Below are positions 22,683 to 33,590 of a stretch of DNA of 64,000 nt, one piece after another. Made by a program: the position numbers and the translations under genes. Origin of the DNA: Protea cynaroides (Eukaryota > Streptophyta > Magnoliopsida > Proteales > Proteaceae); NCBI GenBank assembly GCA_028583415.1, contig CM053276.1, positions 122,261,166 to 122,325,165 of the forward strand, given 5' to 3'. Below the pieces are notes generated by a model that saw only the letters and a list, made by a program, of their open reading frames with translations, was not told the origin of the DNA and made no database searches. Every line of letters begins with the position of its first letter. The stretch's first letter is position 1.

Positions 22683-22910
22683 GTCAGTGATCAATTTGCA
22701 GCCTTGAGTAAATTTTCTTGCGACATCATCTTCTATTGAATTTTTGTTACTTAATTTTGTTCTGAATTAAATTGCAAAAGGAAACTCCCATTTTTCTTGG
22801 TAAGTAGACAATTTGATTAACTAATCTCTGTGGATCGATCTTTACTTATCATTACTATTCATTGTAGGTAGAGTAATTTATTTTGGTTGCACTCGACACG
22901 CATTAAGTGG
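21546..22910 (+). mobile_element. Possible decayed Ty3/gypsy long terminal repeat
   Basis: The stretch begins TGATGGATTCATAATTTTAT and ends near CTCTGTGGATCGATC ... GCACTCGACACGCA. Text of this kind is typical of the ends of long Tat-lineage LTRs in plants. I recognise it by style only. No flanking duplication, primer-binding site or internal domain was found, so a solo LTR or a chance resemblance are both possible. A (TA)n run lies at 22652-22679. Confidence 0.35.
22652..22679. repeat. (TA)n microsatellite
   Basis: A pure TA run inside the possible LTR. Confidence 0.95.
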
Positions 22911-23704
22911 GTGCATCCTTTGAATGGATGGTCTGGATATGACCTCCCAATGATGATATAGATTAACAGTTGAGATTACACCCCTTGAATCCATATAAGT
23001 ACAAAACAATGTATATGTACCTATTTAAGAATACTTACCTTTACGTATTTAATAGGAACCTATTGAAGTTTACCACCTCTACGTAAATAGAAACATACTC
23101 TAAGCAAAAATTAGGCCAATGGATCTATCCACACTCACACCCACACCTGCACCTGCATCCGCATCTGCACCATTTAAATCTCCTCACTCTTGTTTCCCTT
23201 AGCAATGTGGGACTAAAAGAGTTATACAAGCTAAACCAATCAAAAAACACATTGTGGGAATTTTTCAAAACCAAAAACCCAAAGAAGAAAATTTTGAAAC
23301 TTTTTGTGTGTTTTGAAAAAACCAACATATATAATAGTAGCAACGGGGCCATTGGTGGAGTAGCTGGAACCATCAATGTTGCTCAGGCTGGTATTTGTCA
23401 TGTAGAGAGGATTGGGTTCTTCGAGTGCTACAGAGGTGGCAGTGATCGATGGATGCATGTCATCTGTACAAGATTGCATACTGTGGTCATAAAATACTTG
23501 GTGCAGAATCCAACTAAAATCGTGGGACCTTTGCACTATTCATATAGAAAGCCGACCTTATCTCTCCAATGATCATCTACCTCTTCCATCATTCTTCCTC
23601 CTCCGGCCAAAAAATACTCGGCTATCATGCATGGTTCTTTCGCACGTAATCATGCTCTCTCTCCCTCTCCAATGCTTCTACAATTTCTACAATGACATGC
23701 ATCC

Positions 23705-23901
23705 AAATCGTCTACCATTTCATACGTGGTACCTTGGTGAGGGATGTGACGGCGTTAATGAAGTACAAGGGTCTCCAGCTGCCGGAGGTGGTGGATTATG
23801 TTATTAAACATAGATAGGACGGCATCCAGGCCAGCATGATCGCCTTCTCCAATACAGGTGAAGTTGCTTATGGGTATAACACCAACGTACGCTATGTTTA
23901 G
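23705..23901 (+). pseudogene. L-asparaginase / isoaspartyl peptidase relic
   Basis: The translation in one frame gives FIRGTLVRDVTALMKYKGLQ, then LPEVVDYVIKHR, a stop (TAG at 23815-23817), then DGIQASMIAFSNTGEVAYGY and NTNVRYV before a second stop at 23899. This matches the C-terminal part of the beta subunit of plant K+-independent L-asparaginase (T2-family amidohydrolase), where EAIIRGTLVRDV, MEYKGL and a tail like AVSNTGEVAYGFN are conserved. The catalytic nucleophile Thr region and the rest of the enzyme are absent. It is a short decayed fragment and cannot be active. The flanking ORF at 23207-23572 shows no asparaginase similarity. Confidence 0.75.
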
Positions 23902-23909
23902 GGCCTGTG

Positions 23910-25680
23910 CCTCTCCATCTCTATCTATCTCTTTCTAGATCTATGTTTCTATAAACGATTTTCAGCTTTTACGGAGTAGATGAAAACATCATATCAGTTG
24001 TAATATTAGTCTCCGAAAAATTGTAATATTAGTTGCCAGAAAAACTAAGCTATCTCAGATCATCTCAGATCATCATCAGAGACACAAACTAAGGTATATA
24101 AAAAATCAAGATTACCATTGCCAGAGATTAAACAAAACAATGATGAAAATGTAATCAGATCAGTTGCTGGAAACTGAACACTGGAAATCGAACAATATCA
24201 AGATTGGAATAATAATGGATTGATCACCCAATGAAATTCAAATACTGACTGAATGACAGATTTGGATAGAAAGTTTTTGTTTTGATTTGTAGAGAAATAT
24301 ATTGTCATGTGCGATGACAGAGATTTCATGAACAATTGATAAGAATCGATATTTTCCATCACCAATCCAAATGATGCTCAAAATATTCTCGGGCAAAATC
24401 AGCCATATATTTGCAGAGTTTCCTTCTTTGTTTCTAACCGAAGCTGAAATCCTGAGCTAACATCTTCAAAGGCTTTCAAAAAGCTCATTTGACATCTTGC
24501 ACTTGGCTCATGGGTTGATTAACATAAGTCTGTAGATTCATCACCGTTGGTTCAGTGTTGGGACACATGTTCTTCAACGGGACAGCACAACCAAGTCTCC
24601 TGTTGATGCTTCAACAAGAGACGGTTTGGATCCCAATGGATGTGACTATTGATCAATAGGGGACGATTTAGATCGCAATTGATGTGACTATTGATGACAT
24701 GTCTAAACAGGCAATAGATATCTCTTGTGGTTAAAACATGATGTTTGGGCATTGTTCTTTGGAAACAACCATTGGTGATGTATATTGTACTATTATAAAC
24801 AGAAAGAAGGTTTAGCCTATTGATACATAGTGATAATTGCAACAACTTGGTTTTGATAGTTAGACTATTGTGTAACTTTTATTTTACCTATTAAGGGTAG
24901 CCTTTTAAATTTTGAGAATAAAACTAAAGGGAGAAGGTGCAACATTTTCTGGTTTTTGAAGGTTGTTTTATTTTGAAAATCGATTCGCAAGGAACCTGCT
25001 AACCTAGTTTGCCACGTGTGGTACACCAGTTTAAAATGGTGAATTCAATATCTAGTTTGGTGGATTATTGAACGTCTACATGGAGTATTTGAGTAAGTCA
25101 TTTGAATTTTTATTTATAATTCTACATCTCATGTTCATCTCATATCTAATGCATTATGACATATGTAGTTATTTGGTATATTTTTTATACTTATTTATAT
25201 TTAAAATAAATCAATATAATCTAAAATCTACAAATGGGTCAGATGCATTATTATGATAATCTATTGTTACTTCTTTATATTTAATGGGTACAAAGGGTTA
25301 TTATTTATAACTCATAATTTATTATAAATAACTCATAAACATAAGTATAAATTACACCAAAGAGAGCCGTGTCTTAATATCTAATTCGTGTCAGTAATTA
25401 TAATGGAAGAGAGAAGAATTACATTATATTAATATGCCGTATCATACATAACCACACTTACCTTGTGTGCAAAGAAAATACGTAACGAACCAAGATGCTC
25501 CTCACATTGTTTGGAAAAAGGAAGGGGGGGGGGGACGGACATAAAAAAAGGTATTCTAAAGCCGAGACTCCCGCTACTATAGGGTCTAAGGAGAGACACG
25601 TAATAAGCATATAACTAGGTTTACTAATCTGCATTCGAGTTCCAACGTGGTTTCCCCACAGGTCCACCCTGATCAAGAAA
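23910..25680. other. AT-rich intergenic DNA
   Basis: No gene is supported. A short internal duplication (GATGTGACTATTGATCAATA and GATGTGACTATTGATGACAT) lies near 24638-24700. A G-run interrupts 25525-25536. Confidence 0.5.
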
Positions 25681-25730
25681 TAATGAAATATTTTACTATA
25701 AGGGCCCAAGACTCGCAACCTGATCCGAAA

Positions 25731-25811
25731 TGGGCCCTCTAGAAAACACGTTGCCCTATAGAATCGTCTTGGTTGACCCACTAAGCTCCAGTTTAATTAC
25801 CTCCTTGAGCC
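25731..25811 (+). promoter_or_regulatory. Site II-like motifs upstream of the eL13 gene
   Basis: TGGGCCC at 25731-25737 and GAGCCCA (reverse of TGGGCTC) at 25805-25811 match the TGGGCY site II elements common in plant ribosomal-protein promoters. A telo-box-like TAGGGTTT lies near 26179 in the leader intron. These are motif matches only. Confidence 0.5.
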
Positions 25812-25949
25812 CATAAAAATACAATCCAGTTAGGGCCAGTCGGTAGGTCAGACCGCAATTTTGCCATCCTATGTAATTTCTCCATCGTTTGATCTTGGCC
25901 GTCAAAGCTAGGGATCTCGGCGTCCCCGTTTTTGTGTTATTTAAGAATT

Positions 25950-26029
25950 AAGGCTTTCACAGAGTGGTTTGGAGAGTTGGAGTTGGAGGCTATCCATTAA
26001 CCCTCTCGGCCGCGAAGTCAGAGTTTCAG
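25950..26029 (+). other. Probable untranslated first exon of the eL13 gene
   Basis: The stretch ends GAGTTTCAG followed by GTAGGATCC, a plausible donor. The acceptor TATTTTTCAG at 27101-27110 is 7 nt upstream of the start codon. A leader intron of about 1.1 kb is usual for plant ribosomal-protein genes. The transcription start is not defined. Confidence 0.5.
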
Positions 26030-27117
26030 GTAGGATCCTCATTTTCGTCCGGCTAATATTCATTGGTTTTCATATTTTCCGTCTCTGCTTCAATGTCGTA
26101 GAACCTAAAAAACAAAAAATAAACAGAAGAACTGTGTTTTATACGTTTCATGTTTATTTTCTGATTGATCTAGTGGCTAGGGTTTATTCGGTATATGATG
26201 AACTTGGTTTTCTGTGTTTTATGTAATTTTGTTTTTTTATTTCTTTTGTGCTCGTTTAAGACTCTTAAATGGCGTTTATATTTGTTTTTGTTAGTGATTC
26301 TTTATTAATTTTTTTGGTTATTTCTGTTGATTCATGTGGTTGAAATGTGCGATAATATGACCCGGTTTGTGGGTGATTGATGAGAATTTGGGTTTCATGC
26401 AACATGGAGTTCTTGAATGTTTGGTGAAGTGAATGAACACCGAACACGCAAGTAAATTATTACTAAGTTACATTTTGTAGAAGAGCGACCGAGAGCCAAC
26501 AGGTTGAAAACACTAATGTAGCTCTAGTTTTATTGAACTAGGTCAAATGGGAGAGCAAACGGATAAATTACAGGCTTGTAGGTCCTGTGTTTTAGGCTGG
26601 TTAGGTAGTTATTTTTGTTTTGGTTCTCATGTAATTCCGGCTACCATGCACACACTTTAGCCAATACTGATTTGTGATTTTGAACTGTTGTCATTCAATT
26701 TAATTCCCCAACTATAGAGAAATTTTGCCTTGACAATCTTATTGAAGAATTGTTTCGAAAGGAGGAGACCATGGGTATGGGTCTAGAAACAACATTGAAA
26801 TTTGTGATATATTTACAGTGATGGCATTTGATTGGTGAAATAAATATTGAGCCTGTATGGACTGGAACTATGTTTGTTTCTGCTGGGACCTTTTGTTTAC
26901 GAAATAGAGATTTTGTTGTTTACAAGAACATGGAAATTCATTTGCGAATCTATCATGGTCCATTAAGATTAAAGTCCACTCGTCATTTTACCATTTTTGT
27001 TCACATACTCAATTATTTTTTGTCCTTTGACTGAATTGACCTTCAAGGAAAAAAAAGATTAGTGGTTTCACTATGGCATTGTGTTATTCACTTGCGCTGC
27101 TATTTTTCAGGTAAGTC

Positions 27118-29124
27118 ATGGTTAAGCATAACAATGTTGTGCCTAGTGGGCACTTCAGAAAGCACTGGCAGAATTATGTCAAGACATGGTTTAACCAGCC
27201 TGCTCGCAAGACCAGAAGACGTGTTGGTTAGTACCTCTATCAGGTTTTCTTTGTTTTTATTTTCTGATATTCTTTTAATGATTTCAGTTTTAGTTCTTTG
27301 ATTGTGCTTACTGTGCTGATCAGCTTACTCTTGGTTCTTAATATGATTGTTGATTGACAAACTTTCCAGCAAGGCAAAAGAAAGCTGTGAAGATTTTCCC
27401 ACGACCTACAGCTGGTCCTCTTCGTCCTATCGTCCATGGACAGACTCTAAAGTACAACATGAAAGTTAGAGCTGGCAGGGGATTTTCTCTTGAAGAGCTT
27501 AAGGTGAGTGAAATTTTTTAATATGTTCTCATGTCCTTGTGTTGTTGCTTCTTTCAATATTTTGGTGGTAAATGGTTTGAATGATTTCTTATTCTTGGAA
27601 ATTAATCAATTTATTATTAAAATTTAATATCTAGCAAATTTTTATCTGAAATCCAAACACCTATAGAGGTTAGGTTTGTTTTTGGTTACTTGCCTATTGT
27701 CAATTCTGGCTGGACATTGACCTTGTGAAGGTACCTGTTCTAGTGATATGCTCTGGATTCATCCACTCTAGTATATAGATTTTTCCATATAATGTCCTAA
27801 AGGTACGTTTTCTAGTGATGTGCTCTGGATTCAACCAATCTATTATATATGTTTTCCCATATAATGTATATAGATTAATATATTGACTGTGTGAACCTTG
27901 TCTCACTCACAACTCTATTCTTTTTATTCCTGTAGTCTCCAATTTGAACAATATAAGCTTTTACCAAACAAGACTTTAGGGTTTGAGTTCTCTTCTGACA
28001 AATATCTCGTACTTTTTTTTTTCTTTTTTCCTGAGGACAATTAGTTTTGGTGGGACAATAAAGGCCGACATAGGTTGCACCAACCATTTGCCACCGTTTT
28101 TGCTGCATAAATTAACAATAGCAGGAACACCCCCCTCCCAGCTGGACAAGAGAAGTGTCTGCCCCTAGCTTCTGTATTAATCTCCTCCTTTTGTTTTGGG
28201 GCCTGTATAGTTTCCCTTTTCAGTGCAGTATTAATTTTTATTGTTTTTAATACATATGTATAATTTTTTTACCCAAAAAAAAAAGAAAATTACATGTGTA
28301 ATTCCATGCATCATGGTGTGTGTATATATATGCACACTTTATACATCCATTGAAAATGCTACAAATGTGCATCAATTAAAAAAGAAAATAAATAAATAAA
28401 ACTCGGTGACGAACTGCCCTGGGGTTGCAAAACCGCTTGGACACCTATAACGCCTATGCAATGCCTAGGCAACACCTCGACAACTAACGTGTCAACTATG
28501 GTTTCATATTATTGCTCTTGCTGATGTTTGAGATAGGGTTTCCTGCCCTTTTATATATCACGTGTGGTATTTGTTATTTCCTGTATTTGTCAAATAATAA
28601 ACCCCCTTTTCCCAGAATCTTACTACTACGGTTTTGTGCTTTCCAGGCAGCTGGGATTCCAAAGAAACTTGCCCCAACCATTGGAATTGCAGTCGATCAC
28701 CGACGCAAGAACCGTTCCCTGGAGGGTCTTCAAGCTAATGTCCAGAGGCTGAAGACTTACAAGGCCAAGTTGGTTGTCTTCCCAAGGCGTGCTCGGAAAT
28801 TCAAGGTAAAACTTGTCATTTTAACCAGAATTCACCAGTTACTGATCTTTGGGTTGGGTAACCATACGTTAATGGGCTTTGTTTTTGATATCCTTGTTGC
28901 AGGCTGGTGATTCTAGTCCAGAAGAATTGGCAAATGCTACTCAAATCAATGCCGATTACATGCCCATTGTACGGGAGAAGCCATCTGTTGAGTTTGTTAA
29001 GGTTACAGATGAGATGAAATCATTTAAAGCCTATGCCAAGTTGCGTCTGGAGCGGACAAACGAGCGACATATTGGTGCCAGGATGAAGAAGGCTGCGGAG
29101 GCAGAGAAAGAAGAGAAGAAATAG
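27118..29124 (+). CDS. RPL13: Large-subunit ribosomal protein eL13 (60S L13), four coding exons
   Basis: Coding exons are 27118-27226, 27370-27503, 28647-28805 and 28903-29124. All borders are GT-AG and phases add up to 207 codons plus stop, matching the usual plant length of about 206. The protein starts MVKHNNVVPSGHFRKHWQNY, continues with TWFNQPARKTRRRVARQKKA, FPRPTAGPLRPIVHGQTLKY, AGIPKKLAPTIGIAVDHRRK and NRSLEGLQANVQRLK, and ends in a basic/acidic tail EAEKEEKK. It is a structural component of the cytosolic 60S subunit. There is no break or missing domain. Intron 3 (27504-28646) is long and carries repeat-like sequence at 28410-28495. Upstream site II motifs and a leader intron suggest high constitutive expression. 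Confidence 0.97.
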
Positions 29125-29611
29125 TAAATCAATGAATCAGCTTCTTAATCTGCTGATTGAGAGGTAGCTTTTGGCCTTGGGTCTGTTAGGTGTTTCTTTT
29201 TTCTGTTACTTATAAACCTTTGAAATCATTTAAAATGTATGAATTTTTAGAATATTTGTTGGTGCAGAGTTTTGAGCTATTAGACTTGGGTCTTATAGGT
29301 TTTCCTTTGGTCTATTACTTATGAATCTTTGAATTTGGATCTCTTAAAGAGTAGTCCCATATATTATGTTTGAGTGTGTCGCTTTTGTTTAGTCCAGTTA
29401 TTACTTTTGGGAATGATCCAGCAGATATAGCTACAGAGACCTGGTTCTTTGAGTCTTACAACTCTTCCAAGCCTAACTCTGATTTCGGCACCGCACTACT
29501 CTATTTCAACTTCGAAGCCATGTTTCCTGCAGATTACTACTACAAATTTCTTCTCATCCTATCGCAATGGCTATTGATTACTGACTCTACTGCCATAGGT
29601 CACTCTTGCTT

Positions 29612-29770
29612 GGAAAAAGATCGTCTCCAGTCATTCAGTCTGTCCAGTCGTAGACGGATGGACTGGATTTTAAAAGACATGCCCCCAATGTATTGGTATG
29701 CATGTCTTTTACATCCAGTCCGTGCGTTCGCGGCTGGACGAATTGGATGGACTAGAGACGATCTCAATCC
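29612..29770. mobile_element. Foldback MITE of the GGATCC-ends family, copy D (159 bp)
   Basis: The left end GGAAAAAGATCGTCTCCAG and right end (reversed) GGATTGAGATCGTCTCTAG frame a hairpin whose arms carry GTCCAGTCGTAGACGGATGG and a matching reverse copy, plus AAAGACATGC and GCATGTCTTT near the loop. It is flanked by a perfect 9-bp duplication, CTCTTGCTT, at 29603-29611 and 29771-29779. A near-identical relative begins only 33 bp downstream. Confidence 0.9.
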
Positions 29771-29802
29771 CTCTTGCTTCTGCTTCTCGCCTTGTTGTTT
29801 TG

Positions 29803-29953
29803 GGAAAAAGATAGTCTCCAGTCCGTCCAGCCATCCAGTCGTGGACGGACGGTCTAGATTTAAAGGACACGCCCCCTCATGTATTGGTATGCGTGTCCTT
29901 TTAATCCAGTCCGTCCAGTCGTGGACTGGGCGGACTGGAGACGATCCAAGTCC
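29803..29953. mobile_element. Foldback MITE of the GGATCC-ends family, copy E (151 bp)
   Basis: The left end is GGAAAAAGATAGTCTCCAG and the right end reversed is GGACTTGGATCGTCTCCAG. Arms include GTCCAGCCATCCAGTCGTGG and AAGGACACGC / GCGTGTCCTT around the loop. The flanks GTTGTTTTG (29794-29802) and GCTGTTTTG (29954-29962) match at 8 of 9. The sequence is clearly related to the copy ending at 29770. Confidence 0.88.
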
Positions 29954-30271
29954 GCTGTTTTGCCCTTTTTTCTTCCATTGATCCCCAACATATGTCGATG
30001 TGGACGTCCAATTTAGTTGGTCCCAAAATAGTCCTTTACTAAATTGCTAGCGTCGGCAAAAATGAGTTTCCAACGTTTGAAATTTACGGAAGTAAATTTA
30101 AATAACAAAAAAGTTTTGAAAGGCTTAGGGATTGCTTGATTATTCTGTGAGATTTCAAGGTCTTTTAGCATGTCCTAAGGCTTAAGGAATTTGTAATTTG
30201 CTTGGTCAAGTTGTCGAGGCCAAATTTAGCCTTGAATTTACATCAAAAGGTGAGATTCCCCAAACCCCGCC

Positions 30272-30297
30272 CCTCTCTCTCTCTCTCTCTCTCTCTT
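30272..30297. repeat. (CT)n microsatellite
   Basis: A pure CT run. Confidence 0.95.
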
Positions 30298-30520
30298 ACC
30301 ACATTCAGTTCTATTCAAAACGTATTTGTTTTTCTAACCATTCCTCGTATCATTTTAGGTCTACGTTTAGTTCTTCCAATGTCGGAGTTATTCCTATGGG
30401 AAAAGGATTCTTACTTGGCAATGTGTAACTAGGCCTAGACACAGAAGGGGTGAAAATGACCACTCTTAGTTGGATATGTATGGAGAATGTGTTCTTATTG
30501 GTTCTGGCTCTTTATGCAAG

Positions 30521-30750
30521 GGATTCAAATCCTCTCTGTCAAAAGAATCTGGAGAAGAGGTGGTGTCCTTATTGGATGGGCGACGCTTGGGGTTTGGATG
30601 AATTCGAACCTTCCATCCAAGCCAACACCAAGCCTACAAATGGAACTTATAGCGGGTGTTGGTTTAGATTCACTCGAGCCTTAGGTGTCGTCCATCCACT
30701 GGGAACGCGACCTCTCCTCCAGATTCTCTTGGAGGAGAAGATGTGGATCC
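30521..30750. mobile_element. Foldback MITE of the GGATCC-ends family, copy F (230 bp)
   Basis: The left end is GGATTCAAATCCTCTC and the right end reversed is GGATCCACATCTTCTCCTCC. Arms include AAGAATCTGGAGAAGAGGT with its mirrored partner near 30710-30735, and GGATGGGCGACGCTTGGG with GTGTCGTCCATCC. The flanks TTATGCAAG (30512-30520) and TGATGCAAG (30751-30759) match at 8 of 9. Confidence 0.85.
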
Positions 30751-31074
30751 TGATGCAAGAGCCACACAGTACACAGTTGGATAGAAACTCTTCCCTTTTG
30801 TTTATTTTATATATTGAACTTTCTAATTTATTACTTATCTGATCCTATTATTAGGTAGATAGTTACAATCCAGGTAAAAACCTCACAATAAATGAAAGTG
30901 GTGAGCCATGCCAAAAACCAAAGGACCTAATTTTAGGAATATCTTCATCGTAGCCCGCCCTTGGGGTTAGATTAAAATTTTGGAGTAGGGAAAGTATTGA
31001 AGGCATTCAATATAAGTGGGGGTAGGGATATACTATCATTTGTTGTCTTTTGTCATCCCTTGGCCTTAGCAGGT

Positions 31075-31575
31075 TTGTTTGTTTATTTTATTTTATTTTT
31101 TATTTTTTTATTTTTTTTGGTGGTAAAAAGGAATTTTATTCAGAAAAACGCCATATCAAAGGAATGAAGGAGTGGTATGAGGCCATTGTGTCCTACATGC
31201 AATAGATAGTCTCTCGGGCAAGAGAATTATAGCCACAACATTGGCATCTCTTGAAATATATAAAAAAGAGCAAGAAATGGAGTAATCCTGTAGATGTAGA
31301 TGTATAATGTCTTGAATATGTGTCTGCAACTCAAAAGGGGGAAGACGATCCTGATGCAATGAATCCACACATAACTCAGAGACAGTACGAAGGGCAGCAT
31401 TAACAGTTGAAGAGATTACCGGATAAACATTTTGCTGAAGATCAGTACCATAGCTTTTTGAGAACGGTGGAGAAATAAGATCATAAATGAGATTGAATGC
31501 ACTTAGTAATAATGAATTCAGACTGAACTGTCCTGAACCATTACTAATGGGCCCACAGTTGCTCAGCCTAAATAT
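31075..31575 (-). mobile_element. 3' tail of a degraded LINE retrotransposon
   Basis: The minus strand encodes a fragment reading LQDYSISCSFLYISRDANVV, then AIILLPERLSIACRTQWPHT and TPSFL before a stop. This resembles the C-terminal end of the RNase H-like domain found in plant LINE ORF2 and related proteins (pattern F-x-I-x-R-x-x-N-x-x-A, then W and P-x-F-L). It is followed on that strand by a short 3' region and an A-rich tail (T-rich at 31080-31120 on plus). Upstream coding is lost. It is a dead 5'-truncated copy, as is usual for LINEs. Confidence 0.65.
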
Positions 31576-31590
31576 ATGTAATAGTTAAGC

Positions 31591-31900
31591 TAGGGGTGTC
31601 AATACAGAGATTGCCTACTGAACGGATCAATTAATAAATGTATCGGTCTTAGGACCGGATCGATCGATTATTAAGAGATCGTTCACAGTGTAGGGGTGTA
31701 AATTGATGGTCATCGGATTTGATCGACCGATTAAAGTCCGAATAATTATAAAACGATTAAGGACCAATTAGACTGATAGAAGTTTATTTTTTATTTTTTT
31801 TCCCATCTATTTTTCCTTCCTATTTTTTAAATTTTTTACTTTTATCTTTTTCATATATCTTTTTGTCTGTATAATAGTCTAATTTTTACTTTTGAGAAAA
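31591..31900. mobile_element. Truncated hAT-like element
   Basis: It starts TAGGGGTGTCAATACAG and continues with GATCGATTA-rich text like the interior of the element at 18264. A second TAGGGGTGTAAATTG occurs at 31712. No matching right end was found, so the extent is approximate. Confidence 0.45.
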
Positions 31901-33293
31901 ACTAAATAGTAACGTCAGTCAGAGACTCAGAGTGCAAACAGATGTGACATCTTGGAAGACATAAGTGGTCATGGAGAATTACTATAGCTTAATTCATTCT
32001 AAGTTTCATACCATGCAGTTGAATTTTTGTTCATAGTTTATTCAATTTAAAACTTGTGCAATATAAAGACAAAATTGTTGAAAATTAGGGTCGACTTTGT
32101 TGCTGCTGCAAACTGATCCAACTAACTCGTTCGTATCCTTTGGAACAGAAACAAAGAGTTAACGAGATCGGAATCGAGATCCTGGTGTCCGCTCCGATGA
32201 TAAAGTCAGTAATAGAGCAAACAGTCTGAGCCTATACCGGAATGGTTAACCAGGAGGGTGTGGGGATGAATAGAATTCAATAAAAGCGTGAATGGTTGAA
32301 AGCTAAGAGTTCAGTTGTTTTTGAATCATTTACCCCTTATCCGATTGACATCTTATATAGATTGAGAGAGAGAGTTCCGAGCAAACCTTTAACTTAAGTG
32401 CCGAACTGTTAGGAGCGTTTGTGATGTTCTCGCATGACCATCGGATGTAGATCCAAATGCTAACAATAATACCTTGTCACTCATGACCATCAAGTTTAAT
32501 AATCGCCGAAATAACTAATCCAAGAACAGTTAAAGATTCCTCCATGCACGTCTCACCGTAATTATAGGTAAGTAAACATGTATAATGACAGATGGAAGGG
32601 ATTGATTTCAGATGTTGATCAATTTGTATCGGTTTTAAATCTGAGCGATATCGATCTCGATCTCGATCTCCATATTTTAATATTTAAGACCCGATTGATA
32701 ATTCAGGATTTAGAACCTTCCTACGGAAGCTCGCGCATAAAAGCCGGTACTTTAATTTTTCGAAGATTTTAAAACTCCAGAAAACGCAATAGATATTTTT
32801 TATCCATTAAAATATGAGAAAAGACCCCCAGATCCTCGGCTCTGCTCTGCTCTGCTCTCCAATCGAGGATATTAGACCAAACTGCAATTGCATTAATGCA
32901 GGCCTGCAGGGTGAGCTTCGATTCCATGAAGCACACACATATCCAACCAAATCAAATGCTACCGCTTAATAAAGAACACAAGTTATAATAGGATGGACAT
33001 CACAGGAACGATGTAATCTTCCTTCATTTCCATCTATTGACTTAATCTGATCCGATGAATCTGTGGGGGTCACGGGGATATCGACTCGTGTGAAATTAAT
33101 GCTCGTCCAACATTAGTTAAACACGTATTTTTTTTTCTCAATTGTCCATTTGTCCAATTTTTGCATTATAATTACGAACAGTACCCTTTATATGTTGGAT
33201 GGTTTATCTTCTTTCTTTTTCTTTCCTTGACATCCAAACGTAGTCTACATGTTTGATCCAACAAAGACCAAATCAGGTATGACAATTATTGGT

Positions 33294-33322
<29 letters not shown>
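33294..33322. repeat. (GA)n microsatellite
   Basis: A pure GA run. Confidence 0.95.
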
Positions 33323-33324
<2 letters not shown>

Positions 33325-33556
33325 GGTAAAAATTGCAATCTTCCCAGATTAGGTAGACGTCACAAGTTGTTCAGAATTGGTTAGACAGTGGTGGGGGCCA
33401 ATCACAATCAATCAGTGAAGAGTAACAGTATAAGAAAGTAAAAGGCCTCTGTGGAAGAAATCTGAGAAAGAACTTGGGTAATGTGGTAAATGAACAACAA
33501 ATCTTATATCTCTTGGGAATTGGAAAAATGTCTTCCCTAGTCTGCATGGGGGTGTC

Positions 33557-33590
33557 TCTGTTCTGTTCTGTTCTGTTCTGTTCTGTTCTG
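33557..33590. repeat. (CTGTT)n pentanucleotide repeat
   Basis: About six to seven tandem units. Confidence 0.95.

Noticed and set aside
23207..23572. 121-residue plus-strand ORF beside the asparaginase relic
   Set aside because: No similarity to asparaginase or another family could be recognised, and the frame begins in low-complexity sequence.
25458..25781. 107-residue minus-strand ORF just upstream of the eL13 gene
   Set aside because: It overlaps the eL13 promoter, includes a G-run turned into prolines, and shows no known motif.
29370..29981. 203-residue plus-strand ORF
   Set aside because: It reads through two foldback MITEs; the repeated DWILKDMPPMYWYACLLHP-type text is hairpin DNA, not protein.
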